From NCBI RefSeq assembly GCF_014652875.1, contig NZ_BMZQ01000001.1, positions 496,001 through 560,000 of the forward strand: a stretch of 64,000 nucleotides of DNA, read 5' to 3'. A program made the translations under genes and the position numbers. Below the pieces are notes generated by a model. The model made no database searches. It worked only from the letters and a program-made list of their open reading frames with translations, and was not told where the DNA came from. The stretch comes from Tianweitania populi. Lineage in GTDB: Bacteria; Pseudomonadota; Alphaproteobacteria; Rhizobiales; Rhizobiaceae. Below are positions 1-7,526 of the stretch, piece after piece; positions within the stretch are counted from its first letter, which is position 1; the number at the start of each line of letters is the position of its first letter.

Positions 1-130
1 CCCGGTAAAAGGCATCGTTGTTGATCAGGATCGCGCCCAGCAGCGCCTGCTCGGCTTCGATATTGTGCGGTGCTTCGCGATAAAGCGGCGCCGCGTCATT
101 GACCGGTACTTTCCTAAGCGCTTCCGCCAT
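1..130 (-). CDS. dnaB: Replicative DNA helicase DnaB, N-terminal fragment
   Basis: This is the first 43 codons of a minus-strand gene cut by the left edge of the window. The translation contains PHNIEAEQALLGAILINN, the hallmark start of the DnaB N-terminal (primase-interacting) domain. DnaB is the hexameric ATP-dependent helicase that unwinds the replication fork. The RecA-like ATPase domain lies outside the window, so integrity cannot be judged. The ATG at 130 is the only sensible start and leaves a typical short leader of about 20 residues before the conserved block. The assignment rests on a short but very characteristic motif. Confidence 0.9.
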   Translation of the reverse strand, partial: MAEALRKVPVNDAAPLYREAPHNIEAEQALLGAILINNDAFYR

Positions 131-465
131 TTGCCTCGTGCCCCTGCTTATGTCGGTCTAGGTATCAGAACGCGTCAGCCAGATACGCATGACCTTGCGC
201 TTCCACCCATGATCCACAGCATGTGAACAGCCGGCCATAAAGACATTGACCGTTGCACCCCGTCAGCCATAACTGAGTCGAGAACAAGAACAAAACAGGA
301 ATTGGTTGGCGTGGTTCGGAACCACGCGTTTCGTTTTCGAAGGCAGAAGCAGCAGCGCCAGCCAGCCGGCGCACCGGGGAAGATGGGCTTCCTCGGCTGC
401 GGCAACAGCCTTGCCTTCGGATGGAGGTGACGATGATGTGGTTTATACCACTAAACGTCAGCTTT
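131..465. other. Intergenic region upstream of dnaB
   Basis: There is no convincing gene here; the short open frames have no family resemblance and no good ribosome-binding site. It should hold the dnaB promoter (minus strand), but I cannot pick one with confidence. A 7-bp dyad around 308-326 (GCGTGGT/ACCACGC) is followed on the plus strand by a moderately T-rich stretch and could be a terminator or an operator. Confidence 0.4.
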
Positions 466-560
466 GAGATGAAGAGGACCCGGAGCGGCTGGCATGTCGT
501 ACTCCGGGTCCGTATACTTCTCTAAGCACAACGGGAGGTAGGCAGCAACCTGCCTCCCAC
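466..560 (-). ncRNA. Candidate trans-acting small RNA (about 95 nt) downstream of cfa
   Basis: An independent promoter at 567-595 points at this stretch. The predicted RNA starts near 560 and folds immediately into a 10-bp hairpin (arms 549-558 and 533-542, loop 543-548, one G-U pair). After about 20 nt of single strand comes a perfect 10-bp hairpin GGACCCGGAG/CTCCGGGTCC (arms 502-511 and 476-485), then a pyrimidine tail TCTTCATCTC. Promoter, 5' hairpin, open middle and 3' hairpin with a U-containing tail is the layout of rhizobial trans-encoded sRNAs. No open frame fits. I could not place it in a named family. The 3' end is uncertain because the tail is not a pure U-run. Confidence 0.6.
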
Positions 561-566
561 CTCCAT

Positions 567-595
567 ATTATAGTGGCGATCTCTGAAAACGTCAA
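567..595 (-). promoter_or_regulatory. Sigma-70 type promoter of the candidate small RNA
   Basis: On the minus strand TTGACG (590-595) and TATAAT (567-572) are separated by exactly 17 bp. This is one mismatch from the full consensus and by far the best promoter match I saw in the window. It lies between the cfa stop codon (617) and the hairpin-rich stretch, where no coding gene follows for about 430 bases. Confidence 0.65.
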
Positions 596-616
596 AGTGC
601 CGCTAAGCTGCCGCGC

Positions 617-1891
617 CTACTTCTGGCCCGCCCGCTTTCGGGTCCGCTGCCTTCGCGGGCTGATGCTTTCCGGCAGGAGCGGCAAGGGCGCCGCGTGGTC
701 GCGTTCGTAGATGTAGTCGCGCGTTACCGGCAGCACGTCGTTACGCTTGGTGATCTGGATCTGGAACACCATCATGTCCTGCCAGCGGAAGGCGGCTTCG
801 GACCCTGACAGGTAGAACTCCCACATGCGGCAGAAGCGCTCGTCATAGATCGCTTTCGCCCTCTCTCGGTTGAGGAGGAAGCGCTCGCGCCAGACCTTCA
901 GCGTGTCGGCGTAATGATGGCGCAGGATTTCGATGTCGGTCACCATCAAGCCGGCGCGCTCGATATGCGGCAGCACTTCCGACAGCGAGGGAACGTAGCC
1001 GCCAGGAAAGATATATTTGCGGATGAAGGCGTTCGTGGCGAGCGGCGGCGCGTTGCGGCCGATTGAATGCAGGACCATCACGCCATCGGGCTTCAGCAGC
1101 GTTGCAGCAGTGTCGAAGAAGGTCTTGAAATGATTCACGCCGACATGCTCGAACATGCCGACCGAAACGATCCGGTCGAAACGCTCGGACAGGCTGCGAT
1201 AATCGCGCAGCTCGAAATGCACATGGTTCTCCAGGCCTTCGCTTTGCACGCGCTCGGTTGAAACAGCATGCTGTTCGGTGGACAGGGTCACGCCCAGCAC
1301 ATCCACGCCGAAGTCGCGCGCAAGATAGAGCCCCATCCCGCCCCAGCCCGAACCGATGTCGAGCACGGTCTGCCCTGGCTTCAGGTCGAGCTTGGCCGCG
1401 ATATGCCGCTTCTTCGCCGCCTGCGCTTCTTCCAGCGTCATGTCCGGACGCTCGAAATAGGCGCAGGAATACTGCATGTCCTCGTCGAGGAAGAGTTTGT
1501 AGAGCTCGCCTGAAAGGTCGTAATGGCGATGGACGTTCTCGCGTGAACGCTTCTCGGTATTCAGCTGCTGAAAGCGCTTGAACAGGTTGCGGAACGCATC
1601 GAGCGACCGGCCGGACTGCGAGTTGCTCCAGGCGGAATTGTTGTAGACCAGCCGAAGCAGCGCCAGCATGTCGCCGCGCAAAAAGTCCACTTCCTCGTTC
1701 ATGAAGGCTTCGCCAACATGCAGGGTGGGATCGAGCGCGATAGCACGCTCGGCCTGCTTGGTCTTGATCCAGACATGAACCGGATCACCGGTTCTGTCCC
1801 CGAAGTGGTGAATGATGCCGGACGGGTCGGTGATGGCGAGATCACCGATTTTGACCACGCGTTCGATAACACTGCGCAGAAGTCTGTTCAT
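617..1891 (-). CDS. cfa: Cyclopropane-fatty-acyl-phospholipid synthase
   Basis: This 424-residue SAM-dependent enzyme transfers a methylene group onto cis double bonds of membrane phospholipid acyl chains, a stationary-phase and acid-stress modification. The SAM-binding glycine loop LDIGSGWGGMGLYLA sits near residue 190. Upstream is the family motif HYDLSGELYKLFLD, and QDMMVFQIQI lies near the C-terminus. The frame stays open upstream to 2017, but that part runs through the rplI terminator hairpin, so the ATG at 1891 (MNRLL...) is the real start. Many rhizobia carry two cfa paralogues; this one lies between dnaB and the ribosomal operon. Confidence 0.92.
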   Translation of the reverse strand: MNRLLRSVIERVVKIGDLAITDPSGIIHHFGDRTGDPVHVWIKTKQAERAIALDPTLHVGEAFMNEEVDFLRGDMLALLRLVYNNSAWSNSQSGRSLDAFRNLFKRFQQLNTEKRSRENVHRHYDLSGELYKLFLDEDMQYSCAYFERPDMTLEEAQAAKKRHIAAKLDLKPGQTVLDIGSGWGGMGLYLARDFGVDVLGVTLSTEQHAVSTERVQSEGLENHVHFELRDYRSLSERFDRIVSVGMFEHVGVNHFKTFFDTAATLLKPDGVMVLHSIGRNAPPLATNAFIRKYIFPGGYVPSLSEVLPHIERAGLMVTDIEILRHHYADTLKVWRERFLLNRERAKAIYDERFCRMWEFYLSGSEAAFRWQDMMVFQIQITKRNDVLPVTRDYIYERDHAAPLPLLPESISPRRQRTRKRAGQK

Positions 1892-1972
1892 TCTTGAAAC
1901 CCAAGTGCCGTTGCCGGGTGCTCGAACTCGAAGAATAGCCAGAATGATCCCTGTGACATTGCGCCACAAGAC

Positions 1973-2004
1973 ATAAAAAAAGCCCGGGACAACAATCCCG
2001 GGCT
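1973..2004 (-). terminator. Rho-independent terminator of the rpsF-rpsR-rplI operon
   Basis: A perfect 9-bp stem AGCCCGGGA/TCCCGGGCT (1981-1989 and 1996-2004) with a 6-nt loop is followed, on the minus strand, by a run of T. It begins 22 bases after the rplI stop codon. Confidence 0.9.
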
Positions 2005-2026
2005 TTGGTCCAAACAATGAGAAGGC

Positions 2027-2617
2027 TTAAGCTTCTTCGCCGTTGTCTTCGTCTTCTCCGTCCTCGTTCGGATCGAAGAAGTTGTCGGGACGGGCGTTCT
2101 CGTTGATGTCGTCGCCATAGATCGCTTCAGCGGTCGTCAGCGTTTCGCCGCGTGCCTGGCGCTCGGCTTCTTCGCTCGAACGGGCGATGTTCAGCGTAAC
2201 CGTGACTTCGACCTCCGGATGCAGCGCGATGGCAACATTCGACAGGCCGATCATCTTGATCGGGTGGTTGAGTTCGACCTGGTTGCGCGAAACCGAGAAG
2301 CCCTCGGCGGTCAGGATGTCGCCGATGTCACGGGTCGAAACCGAACCGTAGAGCTGACCGGTTTCACCGGCCGAACGCACGACGATGAACGTCTTGCCGT
2401 CGAGCTGGTCGGCGATCTGCTGCGCTTCGGACTTGCGCTCGAGGTTGCGGGCTTCGAGCTGCGCGCGCTGGCCTTCGAACTTCTTCTTGTTGGATTCGTT
2501 GGCGCGCAGCGCCTTGTTCTGCGGCAGCAGGAAGTTGCGGGCAAAGCCGTCCTTGACCTTGACGGTGTCGCCCATCTGGCCGAGGCGCGCGATGCGCTCG
2601 AGAAGAATAACTTGCAT
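2027..2617 (-). CDS. rplI: 50S ribosomal protein L9
   Basis: L9 (196 residues) binds 23S rRNA at the base of the L1 stalk and helps keep frame. The start [19 protein letters not shown] is the L9 N-terminal signature, with the [17 protein letters not shown]-binding segment and the long helix after it. A GAAGGA ribosome-binding site precedes the ATG at 2617, so the longer open frame to 2695 is not used. The acidic tail after about residue 165 ([14 protein letters not shown]) makes it longer than the roughly 150-residue enterobacterial protein; such tails are usual in this order. Last gene of rpsF-rpsR-rplI. Confidence 0.96.
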   Translation of the reverse strand: MQVILLERIARLGQMGDTVKVKDGFARNFLLPQNKALRANESNKKKFEGQRAQLEARNLERKSEAQQIADQLDGKTFIVVRSAGETGQLYGSVSTRDIGDILTAEGFSVSRNQVELNHPIKMIGLSNVAIALHPEVEVTVTLNIARSSEEAERQARGETLTTAEAIYGDDINENARPDNFFDPNEDGEDEDNGEEA

Positions 2618-2783
2618 GGATCTGGTCCTTCGATGTCGCCGAAACGGCGAAGATGGCGTTGAGCCGCGAAAGAAGGACAGGATGGTTTGAACCACCAGTG
2701 ACGCTGTCCTGCCATGCGGCAGTTAGGGCCTGAGCCCAACTCGGATTTTACTTACTCTCCATCCGCCGATCGGAAGGAGAAAC

Positions 2784-2803
2784 GGGCGGCACGAATGCCG
2801 CCC
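2784..2803 (-). other. Stem-loop between rpsR and rplI
   Basis: A perfect 8-bp stem GGGCGGCA/TGCCGCCC with a 4-nt loop lies 7 bases past the rpsR stop. There is only a weak T tail on the minus strand, so it probably causes partial termination or protects the upstream message rather than ending the operon, since rplI follows. Confidence 0.5.
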
Positions 2804-2810
2804 GAAACAC

Positions 2811-3059
2811 TTACTTCACGACGTAGGGCAGGAGGCCCAAGAAGCGGGCGCGCTTGATCGCCTTGGCGAGTTCGCGCTGCTTCTTCTGGCTGACAGCCGT
2901 GATGCGCGACGGCACGATCTTGCCACGCTCGGAAATGTAACGCTGCAGCAGGCGCACGTCCTTGTAGTCGATGCGCGGTGCGTTGGCGCCCGAGAACGGG
3001 CAGGTCTTGCGACGGCGATGGAAGGGCCGGCGCGTCGGGATCTGATTGATGTCGACCAT
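2811..3059 (-). CDS. rpsR: 30S ribosomal protein S18
   Basis: S18 (82 residues) pairs with S6 on the platform of the small subunit. The basic N-terminus [12 protein letters not shown] and the segment [19 protein letters not shown] are the S18 signature; [29 protein letters not shown] completes the family core in pieces along the rest. Its ATG overlaps the rpsF stop codon by one base (TAATG), which suggests translational coupling of the two partner proteins. Length is normal for the family. Confidence 0.97.
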   Translation of the reverse strand: MVDINQIPTRRPFHRRRKTCPFSGANAPRIDYKDVRLLQRYISERGKIVPSRITAVSQKKQRELAKAIKRARFLGLLPYVVK

Positions 3060-3556
3060 TATTCAGCGCCCTCTGCCTGAGCTTCACGAGGACGACGCGG
3101 AGCGCCGTCACGGTCGCCGCCGAAGCTGCGCGGACCACGATCGCCGCCGCGATCACCACGATCGCGATCGCCGAAGCCGCCACGGCCGCCGCGGTCACCA
3201 CGATCGCCGAAGCGGTCGCCGCGCTCGCGGTCGTCGCGCTTCTGCATCATGGCCGATGCGCCTTCTTCGTGCTTCTCGACCTTGATGGTCATGAAGCGAA
3301 GGATGTCTTCCGACAGGCCCTGCTGACGCTCGAGCTCGGCAATCGCCGCGGCAGGCGCGGTGATGTCGATCAGCGTGAAGTAGGCCTTCCGGTTCTTGTT
3401 CATCCGGTAGGTGAGGGACTTCAGTCCCCAGTTCTCAATCCGGCCAAACGAGCCGCCCAAGCCTTCGACGACGCCCTTGTACTGTTCGACAAGCGCATCG
3501 ACCTGCTGCTGGGACAGGTCCTGACGGGAAAGGAACACATGTTCGTAAAGAGCCAT
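3059..3556 (-). CDS. rpsF: 30S ribosomal protein S6 with RGD-rich tail
   Basis: S6 (165 residues) forms a heterodimer with S18 on the 30S platform. Residues 1-100 are the normal S6 fold ([20 protein letters not shown] at the start, [17 protein letters not shown] in the middle). After about residue 105 comes a low-complexity tail of repeated RGDR/GDRGG units rich in Arg, Asp and Gly, longer than in most bacteria. The ATG at 3556 fits the family start; the open frame continues to 3721 without family resemblance. First gene of the rpsF-rpsR-rplI operon. The tail is likely disordered and RNA-binding (inference). Confidence 0.96.
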   Translation of the reverse strand: MALYEHVFLSRQDLSQQQVDALVEQYKGVVEGLGGSFGRIENWGLKSLTYRMNKNRKAYFTLIDITAPAAAIAELERQQGLSEDILRFMTIKVEKHEEGASAMMQKRDDRERGDRFGDRGDRGGRGGFGDRDRGDRGGDRGPRSFGGDRDGAPRRPREAQAEGAE

Positions 3557-3932
3557 TGTTCGCCTTTCTTCGTTTGATCTTCCGGTCCCAACGGCAAAGC
3601 CTCTGCGACATTTCGAGCCACATGAGGTGGCAGGGAAAGGCGCGATGTCGAGACGGTCGAGAGAGGAGACACGGGAGGCAGGAGACCCTTCGGCTCCACG
3701 ACAGGTCCTGGCTTTTGCCAAAACACGGCCCTCCGTTCAGCCCCCAGCTGAGACCGGCAGAATGGCGCGCTTATACAGGGCGCTCGGGTAAAAGCAAGCC
3801 GCGGCAGGCAAGAGCACCGGCATCTTTTCGAATCGGTCGCCTTTTGCGATCCGGGCTCCAAGTCTTGACAGCGCCGTTGCGCTTGCGCCACACGCGCCGC
3901 CAACCAGAGGATGACCCCGGAAGGACAACCCG
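3557..3932. other. Divergent intergenic region between rpsF and fabD
   Basis: There is no supported gene. It must carry the outward promoters of the ribosomal operon and of the fab operon. On the plus strand TTGACA at 3865-3870 is a good -35 for fabD, but the hexamer 17 bp downstream (CCACAC) is a poor -10. On the minus strand TTGCTT (3792-3797) and TATAAG (3771-3776) are only 15 bp apart, so that pair is doubtful. Confidence 0.45.
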
Positions 3933-4874
3933 ATGAGCATCGCATTCACATTCCCCGGTCAGGGCAGTCAAGTCGTCGGCATGGGCAAGGATCTCGCCGA
4001 CGCCTTTCCGGAAGCGCGCGCCGTGTTTCAGGAAGTCGATGACGCGCTCGGCGAGAAGCTGTCGCAGTTGATGTGGGATGGTCCTGAGGATCAGCTGACG
4101 CTGACCGCAAACGCCCAGCCGGCGCTCATGGCCGTTTCGCTTGCCGCGATTCGGGCACTTGAAGCCCAAGGGTTCGATCTCGCTTCCAAGATTGCTTATG
4201 TCGCCGGCCATTCGCTCGGCGAATATTCCGCGCTCGCTGCCGCCGGCACGTTCTCGATCGCCGACACTGCGCGCCTGCTTCGCATTCGCGGCAATGCCAT
4301 GCAGGCGGCCGTACCGGTGGGCGAGGGGGCGATGGCTGCGATCATCGGTCTGGAACAGGATGTGGTTGAAGCGGCTTGCGCTGAGGCAGGCCAGGGCTCG
4401 GCCTGTCAGATCGCCAACGACAATGGCGGCGGCCAGCTGGTGATTTCCGGCGCCAAGCCTGCGGTGGAACAGGCAGCGCGCATCTGCACGGAAAAGGGCG
4501 CCAAGCGCGCACTCATGCTGCAGGTTTCCGCGCCGTTCCACTCTTCTCTTATGGCGCCCGCTGCCGATGCAATGCGCGAGGCACTGGCCAAGGTGCAGAA
4601 GAACGCGCCGAAGGTTCCGGTTGTCGCCAACGTCGTCGTTTCGCCTGTGAGTGACCCCGATGAAATCGCAGCACGCCTCGTGGAGCAGGTCACCGGCCGC
4701 GTGCGCTGGCGCGAAACGATCGAGTGGTTTGCGGCGAACGGCGTGACCACGCTTTATGAGATCGGCTCGGGCAAGGTTCTGTCGGGCCTGGCTCGCCGCA
4801 TCGACAAGTCGCTGGCAACGGCCAATGTCGGCACGGCTGCCGAGGTCGAGGCCGCGCTGGCTGCTTTGAAGTAA
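3933..4874 (+). CDS. fabD: Malonyl-CoA:ACP transacylase
   Basis: FabD (313 residues) moves the malonyl group from CoA to the acyl carrier protein, supplying the extender unit for fatty-acid elongation. The nucleophile elbow GHSLGEYSA has Ser94, the conserved Arg119 lies in RIRGNAMQ, and the catalytic His203 lies in APFHSSLM. The N-terminal FPGQGSQ motif confirms the start. It heads a plus-strand cluster fabD-fabG-acpP-fabF, the classical order. Length is normal. Confidence 0.97.
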   Translation: MSIAFTFPGQGSQVVGMGKDLADAFPEARAVFQEVDDALGEKLSQLMWDGPEDQLTLTANAQPALMAVSLAAIRALEAQGFDLASKIAYVAGHSLGEYSALAAAGTFSIADTARLLRIRGNAMQAAVPVGEGAMAAIIGLEQDVVEAACAEAGQGSACQIANDNGGGQLVISGAKPAVEQAARICTEKGAKRALMLQVSAPFHSSLMAPAADAMREALAKVQKNAPKVPVVANVVVSPVSDPDEIAARLVEQVTGRVRWRETIEWFAANGVTTLYEIGSGKVLSGLARRIDKSLATANVGTAAEVEAALAALK

Positions 4875-4917
4875 GACGCCGTCCTGCTAAGGGCTTATGC
4901 GTTCGAAGGAGATATTC

Positions 4918-5655
4918 ATGTTCGACTTGACCGGCCGCAAGGCTCTGGTGACCGGCGCGACCGGTGGTATCGGCGAGGAAATTGCCCGTGCGCTTCATGC
5001 GCAGGGTGCAACCGTCGGCCTTCATGGCACGCGTCAGGAAAAGCTTGAAACCCTCGGCAACGAACTCGGCGAGCGCGTAAAGCTGTTCCCGGCCGATCTG
5101 AGCGACCGCGATGCGGTCAAGGCGTTGGGCCAGAAGGCGGAAGTCGAGCTGGAAGGCGTCGACATCCTCGTCAACAATGCCGGCATCACCAAGGATGGCC
5201 TGTTTGTGCGCATGTCCGATGCGGATTGGGACAGTGTTCTTGAAGTGAACCTGACCTCCGTGTTTCGCCTGACGCGCGAACTCACCCACCCCATGATGCG
5301 CCGCCGCTTTGGCCGCATCATCAACATCACGTCCGTGGTCGGCGTCACCGGCAATCCCGGTCAGGCCAACTACTGCGCGTCCAAGGCCGGCATGATCGGC
5401 TTTACCAAGTCGTTGGCGCAGGAAGTCGCGACCCGCTACATTACGGTCAACTGCGTGGCGCCCGGCTTCATCGAATCGGCCATGACCGGCAAGCTCAACG
5501 ACAAGCAGAAGGACGCGATTCTCTCAGCTATTCCGTCCAAGCGCATGGGCACGGGCGCCGAGATTGCGGCAGCGGTGATTTATCTCGCCGCTAACGAAGC
5601 CAGCTATGTCACCGGCCAGACTTTGCATGTAAACGGCGGCATGGCTATGATCTGA
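4918..5655 (+). CDS. fabG: 3-oxoacyl-ACP reductase
   Basis: FabG (245 residues) is the NADPH-dependent reductase of the elongation cycle. It is a classical SDR: TGATGGIG cofactor loop at 13-20, NNAG at 86-89, Asn111, and the catalytic Ser139, Tyr152 and Lys156 (YCASK). The ATG at 4918 follows a strong GAAGGAGA ribosome-binding site 7 bases upstream; the seven-residue upstream extension in the open frame is therefore not used. It follows fabD after 43 bases. Confidence 0.97.
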   Translation: MFDLTGRKALVTGATGGIGEEIARALHAQGATVGLHGTRQEKLETLGNELGERVKLFPADLSDRDAVKALGQKAEVELEGVDILVNNAGITKDGLFVRMSDADWDSVLEVNLTSVFRLTRELTHPMMRRRFGRIINITSVVGVTGNPGQANYCASKAGMIGFTKSLAQEVATRYITVNCVAPGFIESAMTGKLNDKQKDAILSAIPSKRMGTGAEIAAAVIYLAANEASYVTGQTLHVNGGMAMI

Positions 5656-5777
5656 CGCGTGGAACGACAGCTTGATGTTGTCGTTCTCGTAAAATGGTTT
5701 GTGGATGGCATCTCTCGCGGTGAAAACACTGCGGAAGCTGTTGTAAACCCGGTGAAGACTATGTTTTTTCAGCTTGA

Positions 5778-5799
5778 TTAGCGGCAAACGTGCCGCTAA
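5778..5799 (+). other. Stem-loop in the acpP leader
   Basis: A perfect 9-bp stem TTAGCGGCA/TGCCGCTAA with a 4-nt loop AACG lies 37 bases before the acpP ATG. There is no T-run on the plus strand. acpP needs far higher expression than its neighbours, so the hairpin may mark a processed or stabilised 5' end (inference). Confidence 0.45.
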
Positions 5800-5836
5800 C
5801 CAGAGCACTCAACGAAGGAAACCCAAGGGCCCTGTC

Positions 5837-6073
5837 ATGAGCGATACCGCAGAGCGCGTTAAGAAGATCGTCGTCGAGCATCTCGGTGTCGAAGCCGATA
5901 AGGTTACGGAGCAGGCTAGCTTCATCGACGACCTGGGCGCTGACTCGCTCGACACCGTCGAGCTCGTGATGGCGTTCGAAGAAGAATTCGGCGTCGAGAT
6001 CCCGGACGATGCCGCCGAGACGATCCTCACGGTTGGCGACGCCGTGAAGTTCATCGAAAAGGCTCAGGCCTGA
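5837..6073 (+). CDS. acpP: Acyl carrier protein
   Basis: ACP (78 residues) carries growing acyl chains on a 4'-phosphopantetheine arm attached to Ser37 in the motif [18 protein letters not shown]. The protein is short and acidic, as expected. The ATG at 5837 matches the standard N-terminus [12 protein letters not shown]; the longer open frame from 5774 includes the leader hairpin. It sits between fabG and fabF with a 181-bp leader, the longest gap in the cluster, which suggests its own promoter. Confidence 0.97.
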   Translation: MSDTAERVKKIVVEHLGVEADKVTEQASFIDDLGADSLDTVELVMAFEEEFGVEIPDDAAETILTVGDAVKFIEKAQA

Positions 6074-6083
6074 TCGTTTCTAC

Positions 6084-6106
6084 GAGCGGCGCGCCTAGCG
6101 CCGCTC
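6084..6106 (+). other. Stem-loop between acpP and fabF
   Basis: A perfect 9-bp stem GAGCGGCGC/GCGCCGCTC with a 5-nt loop starts 11 bases past the acpP stop codon. It is followed by GGTTCAAC, not a T-run. It probably causes partial termination or mRNA 3'-end protection, giving more acpP than fabF message. Confidence 0.5.
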
Positions 6107-6158
6107 GGTTCAACTAAGGTCGAAACTCCATCGTTTCGATTTCTCCAGGAGGACGGTC

Positions 6159-7418
6159 ATGAGGCGCGTCGTCGTCACAGGCATGGGCCTCGTGACTCCC
6201 TTCGGCTCGGGTGTCGAGCATAGCTGGAAGTCCATTCTCGCGTCCAAGAGCGCGATCAAGACAATTGATCACTTCCAGACCGACGATCTGGCTTGCAAGA
6301 TCGCCGGCGTTATTCCGCGTGGCGATGGCACAAACGGGACCTTTAATCCCGAGGCCTATCTGGAGCCCAAAGAGCTCCGCAAGATTTCCGATTTCATTCT
6401 CTATGGTATCGCGGCTGCTGACGAAGCGCTGAACGATGCCGGCTGGCATCCGCAGAGCGAGGATGATCGTTGCGCAACCGGCGTGATGATCGGCTCGGGC
6501 ATTGGCGGCCTTGGTGGTATCGCCGAAAACGCCCTGATCCTGCATGAAAAGGGCCCGCGCCGCGTCAGCCCATTCTTCATTCCAGGCAACATCATCAATC
6601 TCGTTTCCGGCCAGGTTTCGATCCGTCACGGATTGAAGGGCCCGAACCACGCGGTCGTCACGGCCTGCTCGACCGGCGCGCACGCGATCGGCGACGCGTC
6701 GCGGCTCATCCAGTTCAGCGATGCCGACGTGATGGTGGCAGGCGGCGCCGAATCGCCGGTCATTCGCCTGTCGATCGCTGGCTTCTCGGCAACTCGTGCA
6801 TTGTCCACCGGCTTCAATGACACGCCGGAAAAGGCGTCGCGTCCTTACGACCGTGACCGCGATGGCTTCGTCATGGGCGAGGGCGCCGGCGTTGTGGTTC
6901 TGGAAGAGCTGGAACACGCAAAGGCGCGCGGCGCCAAGATATACGCCGAGGTTGTCGGCTATGGTTTGACCGGCGACGCCTACCACATCACGGCTCCTTC
7001 CGAGACCGGCGATGGCGCATTCCGTTGCATGAGCGCGGCTCTCAAGCGTGCCAACCTTGCAGCAGCCGACATCGACTACATCAACGCCCATGGCACCTCG
7101 ACCATGGCCGACACGATCGAGCTCGGCGCCGTCGAGCGTCTGGTGGGCAATGCTGCCTCGAAGATTTCGATGTCGTCCACCAAGTCGGCAATCGGACACC
7201 TTCTGGGCGCGGCTGGCTCGGTCGAGGCGATTTTCTCGATCCTTGCCATGCGCGACAACGTCGCTCCGCCCACGCTCAACCTCGACAATCCCTCCGTCGA
7301 GACGGCCGTGGATCTCGTGCCGCACAAGCCGCGCGAACGGCAGATCGACGTGGCCTTGTCGAACTCGTTCGGCTTCGGCGGCACCAACGCATCCCTCGTG
7401 ATGCAGCGTTACGCCTGA
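6159..7418 (+). CDS. fabF: 3-oxoacyl-ACP synthase II
   Basis: KAS II (419 residues) condenses acyl-ACP with malonyl-ACP. The thiolase-fold catalytic residues are all visible: Cys170 in VVTACSTGAHA, His311 in NAHGTSTMADT, Lys342 in SSTKSAIGH and His347. The gatekeeper loop FGFGGTNAS is near the C-terminus. A strong AGGAGG ribosome-binding site precedes the ATG. It lies downstream of acpP and 108 bp before mltG. Confidence 0.97.
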   Translation: MRRVVVTGMGLVTPFGSGVEHSWKSILASKSAIKTIDHFQTDDLACKIAGVIPRGDGTNGTFNPEAYLEPKELRKISDFILYGIAAADEALNDAGWHPQSEDDRCATGVMIGSGIGGLGGIAENALILHEKGPRRVSPFFIPGNIINLVSGQVSIRHGLKGPNHAVVTACSTGAHAIGDASRLIQFSDADVMVAGGAESPVIRLSIAGFSATRALSTGFNDTPEKASRPYDRDRDGFVMGEGAGVVVLEELEHAKARGAKIYAEVVGYGLTGDAYHITAPSETGDGAFRCMSAALKRANLAAADIDYINAHGTSTMADTIELGAVERLVGNAASKISMSSTKSAIGHLLGAAGSVEAIFSILAMRDNVAPPTLNLDNPSVETAVDLVPHKPRERQIDVALSNSFGFGGTNASLVMQRYA

Positions 7419-7420
7419 CG

Positions 7421-7436
7421 CGGGGCATCTGCCCCG
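7421..7436 (+). other. Short stem-loop after fabF
   Basis: GGGGC and GCCCC form a short GC-rich hairpin with a 4-nt loop, starting right after the fabF stop and followed by TTCCTC. It is a weak candidate terminator between the fab genes and mltG. Confidence 0.35.
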
Positions 7437-7526
7437 TTCCTCGCAGGCCAAGAAGCATGAGCTGCGATTTCCGCCATATTCGGCGGTAGATTGGGCCGAT
7501 TCTGCCAAGGAGCACGTTGCGACACG

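Noticed and set aside
246-335. A plus-strand promoter TTGACC-16-CATAAC followed by a 7-bp dyad, as a second small RNA
   Set aside because: The predicted RNA would be only about 50 nt, the -10 is weak and the T tail broken; too little support.
3771-3797. TTGCTT/TATAAG as promoter of the ribosomal operon
   Set aside because: The spacing is only 15 bp, so I did not list it as a promoter.
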